From assembly GCF_003387475.1 (NCBI RefSeq), contig NZ_QUNO01000027.1, positions 1 through 64,000 of the forward strand: 64,000 nt of DNA, given 5' to 3'. Every line of letters starts with the position of its first letter. Within the stretch, counting starts at the first letter, position 1. The notes below the pieces were generated by a model that was not told the origin of the DNA, ran no database searches, and saw only the letters and a list, made by a program, of their open reading frames with translations. Of the stretch, positions 8,573 through 22,100 are shown in pieces. The stretch comes from Kutzneria buriramensis (GTDB lineage: Bacteria > Actinomycetota > Actinomycetes > Mycobacteriales > Pseudonocardiaceae). The translations under genes were made by a program, and so were the position numbers.

Positions 8573-9577
8573 TCAGGACACGATGTCGGTGCGGGCGGAC
8601 TTGACCACGTCGACGACCTTCTGGATCACCGGGGCGGCCAGCACGGGGTTGAAGCGCGGCTCGGTGGACCAGTCGGCGACCTGGCCGGCCTTCACGGCGG
8701 GCAGCTGCGCCCAGGTCGGGATCTGCGCCAGCTGCTGGCGGGACAGCGCGAAGGTCCGGGCGTCGCTGAGGATCAGGTCGGCGGGGTACTTGGCGGCCTG
8801 CTCCCAGCTGAGCGTCTCGAAGTAGTCGTCGCTGCCGGCACCGCTGACGATGTCCATGCCGAGATCGCGGTAGTAGGACAGGTCCGCGAAGAACTCGGGC
8901 TTGCAGACGTACAGGTTGTCCTTGTCGCTGGAGACGACGAGCACCTTGAGCCCCGGCCTGGCCTTGATCGCGGCCTTCAGATCGTCGGACGCCTGCTGGA
9001 AGTCGGCCTTGGCCTTGGTGATGGCGGCGGACTTGGCGTCGCCGCCGAGCGCGACGGCCAGGTCCTCGTAGCGGGCCATGACCTTGGGCCACGTGACCTT
9101 GTACTCGGACAGGGCGACGACGGGCGCGATCTGCTGCACCTTGGTCGCGAGGTCGTCCTTGATCACCCACAGGTCGGCCGGCTTGGCCCCGGTCAGGCCG
9201 GTGACGACCAGATCCGGCTTCAGGGCGGCGAACTTCTCCATGCTGAAGTCGTCCCACGCGTTGCCGATGGACGTCTCGGCGGCCAGGTCGACGTTGCCGA
9301 CCTGGACCTCCTTCTTGCCGTCGGCGGTCTTCTGCGGACCGAAGACGCCGACCGCGTGCACGCCGTAGTCCCACAGCGCCGCGGCCGAGCTGGCGTAGGC
9401 CACGACCCGGGTCGGACGCTGGTCGCGGGCGGCCTTCTGGCCACGGTCGTCGGTGAACGACCACGGGCCGGTCGCCGCGGCCGCCGGCTTGTCGCCGGCG
9501 CCGCACGCGGCGAGCGCCGTCACGGCCGCGAGGCCGCCGGCCCCGATCAGGAATCCACGCCTGCTCAACACGGACAT
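8573..9577 (-). CDS. Iron-siderophore ABC transporter substrate-binding lipoprotein
   Basis: A 334-residue FepB/TroA-type periplasmic-binding-fold protein. The N-terminus has a twin-arginine motif (SRRGF at residues 5-9), a hydrophobic stretch, and a lipobox LAAC with Cys25, so it is likely Tat-exported and lipid-anchored. The mature part contains the usual RPTRVVAY and late [17 protein letters not shown] segments of class III binding proteins. It would capture ferric siderophore for the FecCD permeases at 28080-30118. An iron box lies 19 bases upstream of its start, overlapping the end of panD. Confidence 0.9.
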   Translation of the reverse strand: MSVLSRRGFLIGAGGLAAVTALAACGAGDKPAAAATGPWSFTDDRGQKAARDQRPTRVVAYASSAAALWDYGVHAVGVFGPQKTADGKKEVQVGNVDLAAETSIGNAWDDFSMEKFAALKPDLVVTGLTGAKPADLWVIKDDLATKVQQIAPVVALSEYKVTWPKVMARYEDLAVALGGDAKSAAITKAKADFQQASDDLKAAIKARPGLKVLVVSSDKDNLYVCKPEFFADLSYYRDLGMDIVSGAGSDDYFETLSWEQAAKYPADLILSDARTFALSRQQLAQIPTWAQLPAVKAGQVADWSTEPRFNPVLAAPVIQKVVDVVKSARTDIVS

Positions 9578-9596
9578 GCGAACCTCTCGCCACTTC

Positions 9597-9615
9597 TTAG
9601 GGTAGGCATACCTTA
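9597..9615. promoter_or_regulatory. Iron box upstream of binding protein, overlapping panD stop
   Basis: TTAGGGTAGGCATACCTTA matches the DtxR/IdeR consensus at 15 of 19 positions by hand count. The last three bases are the panD stop codon on the minus strand. It allows the binding-protein/mbtH pair its own iron-controlled promoter. Confidence 0.75.
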
Positions 9616-10047
9616 GTTACCGATCGAGCCGACGGCAACAGCCCGGCCGGTCAGCTGGGCCGGCGCGCCCGGAACGGGCTCGGCGGGGTCGTGTCCGATG
9701 TGGACCTGGCGGTTGTCGGCGTCCACATGCACCACCCGCGGCCGGTGCGCGGCGCGCTCGGCCTCCTCGACCTGGGCGTAGGTGATGATGATCACGAGGT
9801 CGCCGGGGTGGACCAGGTGCGCCGCCGCGCCGTTGACGCCGATCACGCCGGAGCCGGCGTCGCCGGTGATGGCGTAGGTCTCCAACCGCGCGCCATTGGT
9901 GATGTCGACCACCTGAACCCTCTCCCCCTCGACGATGTCGGCCGCCGCCATCAGGTCCGCGTCGATCGTCAGCGACCCCACGTAGTGCAGGTCGGCCTGG
10001 GTGACCGTGGCCCGGTGGATCTTGCCGTTCATCAGGGTGCGGTGCAT
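9613..10047 (-). CDS. panD: Aspartate 1-decarboxylase inside the NRPS operon, likely beta-alanine supplier
   Basis: A 144-residue pyruvoyl-dependent PanD that converts L-aspartate to beta-alanine. The self-cleavage pair Gly24-Ser25 lies in HYVGSLTID, which would give the alpha-subunit pyruvoyl group. Other conserved segments are [17 protein letters not shown], the [12 protein letters not shown] strand, and [13 protein letters not shown]. It starts 3 bases after the NRPS stop, so it is almost certainly co-transcribed and coupled with it. Normally panD sits with pantothenate genes; none are here. Module 4 of the NRPS carries a beta-alanine-like code, so a dedicated precursor role is the simplest reading. 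The tail after residue 115 is longer than in E. coli PanD. Confidence 0.95.
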   Translation of the reverse strand: MHRTLMNGKIHRATVTQADLHYVGSLTIDADLMAAADIVEGERVQVVDITNGARLETYAITGDAGSGVIGVNGAAAHLVHPGDLVIIITYAQVEEAERAAHRPRVVHVDADNRQVHIGHDPAEPVPGAPAQLTGRAVAVGSIGN

Positions 10048-10050
10048 CGA

Positions 10051-13000
10051 CTACCTCGCGTCTCGGGTCAGCAGCGCGGCGAGTCCGGCCGCGGTGGGGG
10101 TACGGAAGAACTCGGCGATCGGGATCTGGCGCCCCAGCCGCTCGGCGATCCGGTTGCGCAGGACCACGAGCAGCATGGAATGACCGCCGAGCGTGAACAG
10201 GTCGTCGTCGGCGCCGACGGCGCCGACCTGTAGCACCTCGGCGAACACCTCGCAGAGGGTCTTCTCCAGCGGGGTCTCGGGTACACGGCCACGGGTAGCG
10301 AGATCGGGCACCGGCAGCGCGGCCTTGTCGAGCTTTCCGTTACGGGTCAAGGGTAATGCCGCGAGTGGCACGATCGCGACCGGCACCATGTACTCCGGCA
10401 GCGCGCGGGCCAGGTGCGTCCGAAGCTCCTGCGGGTCGGCGGTTTCCGGTGCGGTGTAGGCGATCAGGCGCTTGTCGCCGGGGCGGTCCTCCCGGACGAC
10501 GACCAATGCCTGGTCCACGTCTTCGTGCCGGGCCAGCACGTTCTCGATCTCGCCGGGTTCGATGCGGAAGCCGCGGATCTTCACCTGGTCGTCGCCGCGG
10601 CCGAGATATTCCAACTGGCCGTCGGGGGTCCACCGCGCGAGGTCACCGGTGCGGTACATGCGTTCCCCGGGCGGCCCAAAGGGATCGGCGACGAAGCGTT
10701 CGGCGGTGAGCTCGGGACGGCCGTGGTAACCACGAGCCAGGCCGGCCCCTGCCAGGTAGAGCTCGCCGCGTACGCCGGCCGGAACGGGGTTCAGCCGATC
10801 GTCGAGGACATAGGCACGGGCGTTGTGCACGGGCCGGCCGACGACCGGGCGGTCGGAGTCGCGGACCCGGCCGACCAGCGCGTCCACGGTGGCCTCGGTG
10901 GGACCGTAGAGGTTGTAGGACTCGGTGCCGGGCAAGGACTTCAGCGTCTCCCACAGCTGTTGGGGCACGGCCTCGCCGCCGACGCCGACCACGGCGAGCG
11001 CGCACTTGCCGTCCTTGATCAGGCCGGCGGCGGCGAGCTGGGCGAAGTGCGACGGCGTCAGCTCGATGAAGTCGAGCCGGCGGTCCCGCACCACTGCGGC
11101 GAGGCGGTCGGGGTCGCGGCGGGTGTCGTCGTCGATGACGTGCACCTCGTGCCCGTCCAGCATCCACAGCTGCGGCTGCCAGGAGGCGTCGAACGCGAAC
11201 GCCCACGCGTGCCCGATCCGCAGTTGCCCAGTGCGGGCAGCGGGGCGGTGGAGGGTCTCGCGGTGACTGTGGAACAGGTTCACCAGACCGGAATGTGGGA
11301 TCACCACGCCCTTGGGCTTGCCGGTCGAGCCGGACGTGTACAGCACGTACGCCGGATTCGCCGGCGACGGCGGGGTGAGCACGGCATTGGTGTCCACAAC
11401 GTCCTCGACGTAAAGCCCGTTGAGGCCAAGAGACTTTGTCGTCAGTACCAGCGTGGCGCCTTCCAATACTGCGGCGATGCGGTCGGCCGGTTGGTCCGGA
11501 TCCACCGGCAGGTAGGCCGCACCCGTCTTGAACACGCCGAAGATCGCCTCGATGAACGCCGCGGATCGCGGCAACACCAGTGCCACCACGGCTTCGGGTC
11601 CGGCGCCGTGGGTGGTCAGCCAGCGGGCCAGCCGGTCGGTGCGGGCCGCGAACTCGGCGAAGGTGACGCTGGTGTTCGCGTCGCTCACCGCGATGGCGTT
11701 CGGAGTTGCCGCCGCTTGTGCGGCCAGGCGGTCCACGACGGTCGGAGCCGTCATGGTGAGCGGTTGTCCGGTGCCCCACTCGTACAGGATCCTTTGCCGC
11801 TCACGCGGTTCGAGGACGTCGATGCGACTGAGCGGCCGGTCCGGCTCGGCGACGACGGCGACCATGAGCCGCACCAGGCGCTCGGTGAGAGTCCGAGCGG
11901 TGGTCTCGTCGAAGAGATCGAGACTGAACTCCAGCTCGCCGTCGATGCCGTCCGGCGTCTCGACCAGGTCGAAGGACAGGTCGAACTTCGCCCGCCGCAG
12001 GCCGGTGTCCCGATAGGACGCCGGCAGGCCCAGAAGCCTCTCCTCCACAGCACTCGAGTGGTACACCGCGAGCATGACCTGGAACAGCGGGTGCCTGGCC
12101 AGCGAGCGGGGCGGGTTGAGCAGCTCGACGAGGTGCTCGAACGGCAGGTCCTGGTGTGCGTACGCGGCGAGGTCGGCTTCGCGAACCCGCGCCAGCAGTT
12201 GCCGGAACGTCGGATCGCCGGCGGTGTCGGTGCGCAGCACCACCGTGTTGACGAAGAACCCGGCGAGGTCCTCCAGAGCATGATCCGTGCGGCCGGCGAC
12301 CGGGGTGCCGACCGGAATGTCGGTACCCGCGCCGAGACGCGTCAGCAGCGCCGCAAGCGCCGCCTGCAACACCATGAAGGTGCTGGTGTTGCAGCGAGAG
12401 GCCAGATCGCGCAGGCCCTGGTGCACCTCGGCTGGCGCGGTGAACGGGACCGCGCCGCCCCGGTTGGTCGACCGTGCCGGGCGCGGGCGGTCGGCCGGTA
12501 GCGCAAGCTCGTCGGGGATGCCGGCGAGGGCGTCTCGCCAGAACGCCGCCTGTCGCCCGAGCAGGCTTTCCGGGTCGTCGGCGCGACCGAACACCTCTCG
12601 TTGCCACAACGTGTAGTCGACGTACTGCACCGGCAGCGGGATCCATTGTGGATTCTCGCCGCGAAGGCGGGCCGTGTAGGCGGCATCGAGATCGCGCTTC
12701 AGCGGCGGCAACGACCAGCCGTCGCCGGCGATGTGGTGCACCAGCAGCACAAGCACGTGGCGCCCCGGGTTCACCGAGATCAGCGTCGCCCGCAGGGGAA
12801 TCTCGGTGTTGAGCCGGAAGCAGTGACCCGCCGCGGCGGCGACACGATTCGCGAAGTTCGCTTCGGCGACGGTCTCGGTGGCCAGCACCGGCCGGGCCTC
12901 CGGTAGCACGACCTGATGCGGTGTGCCGTTCTCCTCGACGATCACCGTGCGCAGAACCTCGTGTCGGGCAACAACATCGGCCAGCGCCAACGCCAACGCG

Positions 13001-13161
13001 GCGGTGTCGATCCGGCCGGCGAGCTCCCACGCCCAGGGGATGTTGTACGTGGGGTTGAGGCCGTCGAGGCGGTCCAGAAACCAGAGTCGCTGCTGCGCAT
13101 AGGAAAGCGGCAGCACCTCCGGCCGTTCCGCGCGAGTCAGCGCCGGCCGGGTGCCGCGGCC
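10051..13161 (-). other. NRPS module 5: C, A (possibly ornithine-like), T, no thioesterase
   Basis: Residues about 4936-5971. Condensation motif [11 protein letters not shown] is intact. The code D-A-Q-E-G-G-L-V-D-K has Glu at position 278, as in ornithine codes (D-V-G-E-I-G-S-I-D-K), so a basic side chain such as ornithine or N5-hydroxyornithine is plausible but unproven. The protein ends about 40 residues after the carrier serine, with no TE, reductase or extra C domain. Confidence 0.72.
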
Positions 13162-16100
13162 AGGATCGAGGAGCTCGGCCAGCCGGGCCGGGGTCGGGGC
13201 GTCGAACACCGCCCGGATCGGCACCTCGACGCCCAGTAGCGCGCGAATCCGGCTCACCAGCCGGGTCGCGAGCAACGAATGTCCGCCAAGGGTGAAGAAT
13301 CCGTCGTCCGGGCCGACCGCCGCGATGCCCAGGACGTCCGCGAACAGTTCGCACAGCGCCTGCTCGACTGGCGTCCGGGCGACCCGGTCGGAGGTGTGGA
13401 CCTCCGGGGCGGGCAGGGCGCGGCGGTCGAGCTTGCCGCTGGCGTTCACCGGGAATTCCGGCAGCACGACAATGGCGGACGGCACCATGTGTTCGGGCAG
13501 CTTCTCCCGGAGCAGGGCCCGCAGCGCGACGGGGTCGCCGCCGGTCACGTAGGCGACCAGCCGGTCGTCGCGGGCGATCACGACCGCCCGCGCCACCGAC
13601 GGATCGGCCGTCAGCACGGCCTCCACCTCGCCGGGTTCAACCCGGAAGCCGCGAATCTTGATCTGCTGGTCGGCGCGGCCGAGGAAGTCGATCGAGCCGT
13701 CGGCGCGGCGACGGACGAGGTCGCCGGTGCGGTACATCCGCTCCCCCGACGCACCGAACGGATCCGCGAGGAACCGCTCCGCCGTCAGCGCCGGCCGGCC
13801 GAGGTAGCCGCGGGCGAGACCCGCGCCGGCCAGGTACAGCTCGCCCCGCACGCCCGGTGGCACCGGCTTCAGGCGCTCGTCGAGGACGTAGGCGCGGGTG
13901 TTGGCGATGGGCCGGCCGATGGCAATGTCGCCGTCCACCACGTGCATCAGGCTGTCGCCGGCGACCTCGGAGCAGCCGTACAGGTTGATCAGCTTTGCCC
14001 CGGGCCAGCGGCTGGCCACCCGTTCCGCCAAGGTGGAGGAAAGCGCTTCGCCGCTGGTGATCCACGTCGTCACGGTGTCGAACGCCCCGGCCGGGGTGTC
14101 GTCGGCGAAGCTCGCCAGCAGGCTCGGCACGACCGTCAGCACCTGCGCGCCGGTGCGGCGCACCAGGTCGGCGAGGGCGAGCGGATCGGTGGCGGTCGCG
14201 TCGTCGGCCAGGATCACGGGGTCGCCCGCGGTCAGGCCGCCGAGCAGCTCGGTGGAGCCGTCGATGAAGGTCAGGGCGCTCTTGGCGATCCGCACGCCCT
14301 CGACGGCGTCCCAGTGCAGGCGGTTGGCCAGCGCGCGCTGGGTGCCGGCGACGGGCTTGGGCCGGCCGGTCGAGCCGGACGTGAAGATCACGTACGACGG
14401 GTGATCCGGGCGCACGGTCGGCCAGACCGCCGGCTCCGGGCCGGTTTCGTCGGGGCGGACGAGCCGGTCGCCGAAGCCGTCCGCCGCGATGACCAGGTGC
14501 GCAGCGGCGTCGGCGAGCATCAGCTCGACGCGTTCGGCGGGGTGGTTCAGGTCCAGCGGAAGGTAGGCGGCTCCGGTCTTGAGGACCGCCAGGATCGCGG
14601 TCACCAGCTCGACCGACCGCGGCAGCGCGATCGCCACCGTCCGCTCCGGGCCTGCTCCCCTGGCCACCAGCCCTCGCGCCAACGACGACGCACGGGCGTC
14701 GAGCTCGGCGTAGGTGAGCGTTTGCGCGCCGATGATCAGCGCGGTGGCGTCCGGGGTCCGGGCCACCTGGGCGGCGAACAGCTCGGCGACGGTTTCCGCC
14801 GGCAGCTCGGTCGCGGTGACGTCGACGAGCAGGTCACGTTCGGCATCGGCCAGGAGGTCGATCTCGCCGATCCGAGTGTCCGGGTCGGCGACGGCGGCGC
14901 GGAGCAGTTCCCGCAGCCGGGCGAGGATCGTCTCGACGTCGGCCCGGTCGAAGACGTCGCTGTTGTACTCGGCGGTGCCGCGGATCCCGCCCTGGTCGCC
15001 GACGAAGAACACCAGGTCGGCGCGGGCGGTGCCGGTGCTGACCGGCTCCTCCTCGACGGTCAGGCCCGGCAGCCGGAGGTCGGCGACGGCGTTGTTCTGC
15101 CAGGCCAGCATCGTCTGGAACAGCGGGTGATAGGCCAGCGACCGCGCCGGGTTCAACGCCTCGACCAGCCGCTCGAACGGCACGTCCTGATGGGCGTAGG
15201 CGTCGAGGCTGCGGTCGCGGACGCGGGCCACCATGTCGCGGAAGCTCGGGTCGCCTTGGGTGTTCACGCGCAGCACCAACGTGTTCACGAAGAACCCGAC
15301 CAGATCGTCCAGTGCCTGATCGGTCCGGCCGGCGATGGAGGTGCCGATCGGGATGTCCGTGCCGCCGCCCAGCCTCGACAGCAACGCCGTCAAACCGGCG
15401 TGCACCACCATGAAAACGCTTGCGCCACAGGCACGGGCCAGCTCGACGATGCCGCCGTGGAGCTCGGCGTCCCAAGCGAAGGAGAACTGCTCGCCACGGT
15501 AGGAGGACTCGGCCGGGTGCGGTCGGGTCGTGGGCAGCTCGATCCGCTCGGGGAGGCCGGCCAGGGCTTCGCGCCAGTACGCCAGCTGCGGCTCGATCAC
15601 CGCCTCGCCGAGTGCTTCACGCTGCCACAACGTGTAGTCGGCGTACTGAACGGGCAGCTGCGTCCACTGTGGAGTGCCACTGTTACGGCGAGCGGTGTAG
15701 GCGGTGGCGAGGTCACGCCAGAGCGGGGCCGTCGACCAGCCGTCGGAGGCGATGTGGTGGAACACCAGCACCAGGACGTGTTCGCGGGAGTTGAGACTGA
15801 ACAGAGCCGCCCGGAGCGGGATGTCCGACTCCAGTTCGAACGGCGTGTTCGCCACCTCGGACACCGCGTCGGCGAGCGTCGCGGCGGTGACGGCCTTGAT
15901 GGGCAGCGACATCTTTGCGACGTCAAGGACAACCTGCCGGGACTCGCCCCCGACCTCGGGGAACACCGTGCGCAGCGCCTCGTGGCGGGTGAGCACATCG
16001 TTCAGCGCCGCCTTGAGTGCCTCGATGTCAAGGTCACCGGTCAGCCGGACGGCGCTGGGCATGTTGTACGTCGCCGAAGGGCCTTCCAGCCGGTGCAGGA

Positions 16101-19100
16101 ACCACAGCCGCTGCTGCGCAAACGATAGCGGCAGCACCTCCGGCCGCGGTTCGACGCGTACCAGCGGTGGGCGGGCCGTCTCCGATTCCACCGTGGCCAG
16201 CCGCGCCGCCAGGCCGGCGACGGTCGGCGCTTCGAACACCGATCGCACCTGCAACTCGACGCCGAACACCGCCCGCAGCCGCGCCACCAGGCGCGTCGCC
16301 ATCAGCGAATGCCCACCGAGAGCGAAGAAATCGTCGTCGATCCCGACCGAGCCGGCGTCCAGCACCTCGGCGAACAGCCCGCACAGGACCTCCTCCACGG
16401 GCGTCCGTGGGGCACGACCGGTGGTCGCCTCCTGACGATCCGGGCTCGGCAACGCGCGACGGTCCACCTTGCCGGAGGCCAGCAGCGGCAGGCGATCCAG
16501 CATGACAAACGCCGACGGCACCATGTACTGCGGCAACAGGTCCCGGACATGCGCCCGCAGCGAGGTCACCAGCGCGCTGGTGTCGCGCTGCCCGACGGGG
16601 TTGTTGCCCAGCGCGTTCAGGTCGGCGCGAACCGGCCGGCCACGGTAGATCCCCACCGGCTCGCCGGTCGTGAACACGACCTCCAAAAAGCCCGGATCGG
16701 CCGTGACAGTGGCGTACATCCGACAACCCAGCCGGGCCGCAAGCGTTTGCAGGGCCTCCGGGTCCACTCCGGACGACCGGTCGTCCAAAGCGGACAGTGC
16801 GGCGTCGGCATCGTCGGCCAATGCCGCAACGGCCGCGAGCTCACCGGAGAGACGGGCGTTCGGCACGCCGGTCACCCGCAGTCGCGCCGGCCGCTCCTCC
16901 AACCGCATGTCCTCGAACGCGACGACCTGTTCCACGACTTCGGGCTTGGGGGCCTTGCGCAGCACCACGTCGTAGCGGTGCCGGGTCAGCTCGTTGTGCG
17001 CCTCGCCACGCTTGACCAGGATGTCGACATCCTCGAAGCCGTCGAGTTCGCGGGCCAGCACGGTGAAGAAGTCCGGATCGAGCACGAGCTCGCCCTCGCG
17101 GGCGATCGCCTGATCCACCGCCGCTGTGCTCCGCCGGCCGTGGCGCAGCTCGGTCGCGGTGCGGAAGGCACGCAGCGACCGCAGGTTCCGGATGTCGCCC
17201 AGGAAGATCACGCCGCCCGGGTTGACCCGCGCGGCGGCGGTTCGGATCACCTCGGCGAGGTAGTCGACGCTCGGGAAGTACTGCGCGACGGAGTTGATGA
17301 TCACCGTGTCGAACGTCGGCAGCTCGCCGAGATCGTGCGCCGGCCGCGCCGCCAGCCGCACCTTGCCCGCCAGCTCCGGCCGCTCGGCGAGTTCCCGCTG
17401 CAGGTTGGCGACCGCCCGCTCGGACAGGTCGACGCCCCAGTACTCCTCGGCGTCCGGCGCGATCCTGGACAGGATCAGACCACTGCCGACACCGATCTCC
17501 AGCACACGTCTGGGCCGTAGCTGGGCAATCCGGTCGATCGTCGCCGCATGCCACTCCCGCATCTCGTCGACCGGAATGGCGGTGCCGTCGTAGCTGGAGT
17601 TCCAGCCGGCGAAGTTCTCCTCCATGCCGCCGGCCTCGGCGTCGGCGAACACGTTCTCGTGCAGCTCGTGCCACTCGCCGACGTGATCGAGTTCGGATTC
17701 CTCGTCGCGCCGGCCGGTCGGCACCACATACGCGATCAGCCGGCCGTCCTGCGCGGTCACCACCGACTGGCCGACCCGCTCGTGCCCGACCAGCGCCGAT
17801 TCGATCTCGCCGAGCTCGATCCGGTAGCCACGGATCTTGACCTGGTCATCGGCCCGGCCGAGGAACACCAGGCGGCCATCGGGCAGCCATCGCACCAGGT
17901 CGCCGGTGCGATACAGCCGCCCGCCGTCGCCGAACGGATCCGCCACGAACCGTTCGGACGTCAGGGCAGCCCGTCCGAGGTAGCCCCGGGCGAGGCCGGA
18001 ACCAGCCAGGTACAACTGGCCCACCACACCGGGCGGCACCGGCCGCAGGCCCGCGTCCAGCACATATGCGCGGGTACCCGGGTCGGGTATGCCGATCGGC
18101 ACGATCGAACTCGCCGGATCCGTGAGGCCCAGCGTGGAGTTGGTGGTGGCTTCCGTAGGCCCGTAGGCGTTGAACATCCGCCGACCCGGAGCCCACCGGC
18201 GCACCAACTCCGGCGAGACACGCTCCGTCCCGGCGAGCAGAACGCTGTCACGCGGCAGATCCAGGTCGTCGGGCATCTCCGCCAGCAGCGCCGGCGGCAG
18301 GATCATGAAGTTCACGTCGTGCTCGAATGCGTAGTCGACGAGCCCAGCGCCCGGAAACCGCAGCTCAGAAGGCACGACCACCAGCCGCCCACCGGACAAG
18401 AGGCCCAGGCACAGATCCCAGAACGCCACGTCGAAACTCGGCGACGCGAACTGCAACACCCGGCTCTGCGGCCCCACCCCGAACCTCTCCACCTGCGTCG
18501 CCACCAGCTTGGCGACGCCGGAGTGTTGGAGGACAACGCCCTTGGGCCGGCCGGACGAGCCGGAGGTGTAGATCACGTACGCGGCGTTCTCCGGGTGGAT
18601 CACCATTTCCGGGTCCATTGTGGACATCTCGGCGATCGCCGGGTCGTCCAACAGGACCCGCGGCAGGTCGGCCACGCCGTCGAACTCGCGGGTCGTCACG
18701 ACGCAGACCGGGGCCGTGTCCTCGACCATGAACGCGATGCGGTCGGCCGGGTAGTCGGTGTCGAGCGGCAGGTAGGCCGCGCCGGCCTTGAGCACCGCCA
18801 ACTCCGCGATGATCATCTCCAACGACCGCGGCACCGCCAGCGCGACCACCCGCTCCGGACCGGCACCATGCTCGATCAGCAGGTGGGCCAACTGGTTCGC
18901 CGAGGCGTTGAGTTCGGCGTAGGTCAACTCCCGGTCCTCGAACACGAGTGCCACGGCATCCGGTGTCTCGCGGACTCGGACCGCGAACATCCCCGGGAAC
19001 GTCTCGGTGCCGGCCGGTTCGAGGCTGCCCGCCCAGTCCGTCAGCACCCGTTCGCGCTCGTCGCCGGCCAGCAGGTCCAGCGCCGCGACCGGGCAGTCGG

Positions 19101-22100
19101 GCGCGGCCAGTGCCGCCCGCAGCAACACCTCCAGGCGGCGCAGGATCGCGTCGGCGCCGGCGTGGTCGAACACGTCCGCGTTGAACTCCAGCACGCCCGC
19201 GATGCCGGCATCGTGCTCGGTCAGGGAGATCGAGAGATCGAACTTCGAGGTGCCGGTGGTCACCGGGACCTCGGTGACGGTCAGCCCGGGCAATGCCACC
19301 TCGGCGCGGGCGTTGTTCTGGCCGGCGATCATCACCTGGAACAGCGGGTGGTACGACAGCGACCGGGTCGGGTTCAGCACCTCGACGAGCCGCTCGAACG
19401 GCACGTCCTGGTGCGCGTACGCGTCGAGGTTGCGCTCCCGCACCCGCCCGATGAGCACGCGGAACGACGGCTCGCCCGCGGTGTCGACGCGCAGCACCAG
19501 CGTGTTGACGAAGAACCCGACCAGGTCGTCCAGTGCCTGATCGGTGCGGCCGGCGATGGGCGAACCGATCGGCACGTCGGTGCCCGCGCCCAGACGCGTG
19601 AGCAGCGCGGCGAGGGCGGCGTGCACGACCATGAACGCACTCGCGCCGCACTCGCGGGCCAGCGCGGACAGTCCCGCGTGCAAGCCGGCATCCCAGTCGA
19701 ATGTGTGCAGCTCGCCCTTGAAGGTGGCGGTCGTCGGGTGCGGCCGGTCCAGCGGCAGCTCGATCCGATCTGGTAGGCCGTCGAGGGTTTCGCGCCAGTA
19801 GTCCAGCTGCTGGGACAGCACGCTGTTCGGATCGTCCTCAGCGCCGAGCAGTTCCTCCTGCCACAGCGTGTAATCCGCGTACTGCACCGGCAGCTCGGTC
19901 CACTGTGGAGCTTTGCCTTCGCGGCGAGCGGTGTAGGCGGTGCCGATGTCACGCCACAGCGGCGCCATCGACCAGCCATCGGAGGCGATGTGGTGGAACA
20001 CCAGCGCCAGCACGTGCTCACGCTCGCCGATTTTCAGCAGCTCGGCGCGCATCGGCGCGTGCTCTTCCAGATCGAACGGGCCACGCACCGACTCGGTCAG
20101 CAACTCGTCGAGGTTGGTGACGTCCCGCACGCGCAGGCTGACGTCGGCGTCGCTCAGCACGTCCTGGTAGGGAATGCCGTCACGCTGCGGGAACCGGGTG
20201 CGCAGGGACTCGTGTCGACCGACCACATCGGACAGTGCGGTGGCTAGCGCCTCGACGTCGAGGTCGCCCTCCAGTCGCATGATCAGCGGCACGTTGTAGG
20301 TAGCGGACGGCCCTTCGAGGTGGTGCAGGAACCAGAGTCGCCGCTGCGCACCGGAAAGTGGCACCAGGGCCGGGCGTTCCCGCCTGGTCAGCGGCGGCCG
20401 GGCGGCCGATGCGCCGGTGTCGACGAGGCCGGCCAGTCCGGCAGCGGTCGGCGTCTCGAACACCGACCTGACCGCCAACTCCACGCCCATCGCGGTCCGG
20501 ATCCGGGCGATCAGGCGCGTGGCCAGCAGCGAATGGCCGCCAAGGTCGAAGAAGCTGTCGTCGGGACCGACCTTCGGCAGGCCCAAGACGTCCGCGAACA
20601 GCTCGCACAGCTGCCGCTCGGCGGGCGTCGCCGGCGCGCGGTCGGAGGTCGGGGCAATCGGGTCCGGCGACGGCAACGCCCGGCGGTCGAGCTTGCCGTT
20701 GGCCGTCACCGGCAGGGTATCCAGCACGACGATCGCCGACGGCACCATGTGCTCGGGCAGCCGATCCGCCGCCAATGCGCGCAGTTCCCTGGTGAGGGCG
20801 GCGATCCGGCGGAAGCGGCCGGGATTGCCCGTGTAGGCCAACAGCTGTTCGGTGCCGGCACGGAAGGCATCGACCGGAAACCGGTCGTCGGCGGCGAAGA
20901 CGACGTCGACCGAGCCGTCGCCGGTCGCGGACCAGGTGACCGTGGTCCGACGCCCCAGGCGGGCACCGAGCTGGTACCAGTCTTCGGGGTCGACGCCATC
21001 GTCCGAGGTCCGGGCGTTGGGCACGCCGTCGATCCGGAGCTCCTCGTCGCCGCCGAGCATCGCGGCCACCTGGTGCACAGTGGACACATCGGCGCCCCAC
21101 GCCAGACCGGTGGACCGTACAGCGCAGACGTTTGCGGGAGCGGTGTGGAGAACGACGTCGTAGCGGTACTGGGTCAGCTCGTTGACCGCCCGCCCTCGCT
21201 TCACCCGGATGTCGGCGCCGGCGATCCCGTCGATGCCGGCGAAGAACTCCGGTGCGACAAGGAGTTCCTTCTCCCGCAGCAGGCGCTGCTCGGTCAGGCG
21301 CTCGTCGTCACCAGCCACCGCGGCGTGGAAAGCGCGGACCTGGCGCAGGTCCCGGACGTCGCCGACGACCACCGCGCCGCCGGGTGCGAGCAGATCCAGC
21401 GCGCCGCGCAGCACGTTGAGGAGGTAGGTGCCGCTCGGGAAGTACTGAACGACGGAGTTGAGCACAATGGTGTCAAAGAACCCTCGAGGCAGGCCGTCAA
21501 GATCGGCAGCGTCGGCGGTGCGGAGTTCGACACGCGCGGCCAGCGCGGGGTCGGCCGCGACCCGCCGGCGCAGCGAGGTGATCACCTCGGCGGAAAAGTC
21601 CGTCCCCCAATAGCTTTCGCACTCCGGGGCCAGCTCGGTCAGCAAGAGACCGGTGCCGACGCCGAGCTCCAACACCCGGCGCGGTGCCAGTTCGCGGATG
21701 CGGGTCACGATGGCATCGCGCCATTCGTGCATCTCGACCAGCGGGATCGGCTCGCCGGTGTAGCTGGAGTTCCAGCCGGTGAAATCGTCGCCGTCCTCGG
21801 CCGGCGCGGCGTACATGGCGTCATAGAGCTCGCGCCACTCGCCGACCTGCTCGCTCTGGTCGTCACCATCTTCCGCAGCGGGCACGACATAGCCGACGAG
21901 CCGGACACCGCCCGGTCGGTCCTCGCGTGGGATCACGACGGCGTTCGCCACGCCGTCGTGCTGGGCGAGGGTCGCGGCGATCTCCCCGGGCTCGATGCGG
22001 AAGCCGCGGATCTTGACCTGCTCGTCGCCACGGCCGAGGAACTCCAGCACGCCGTCGGCCCGGAACCGGGCCAGGTCACCGGTGCGGTACATGCGATCGC

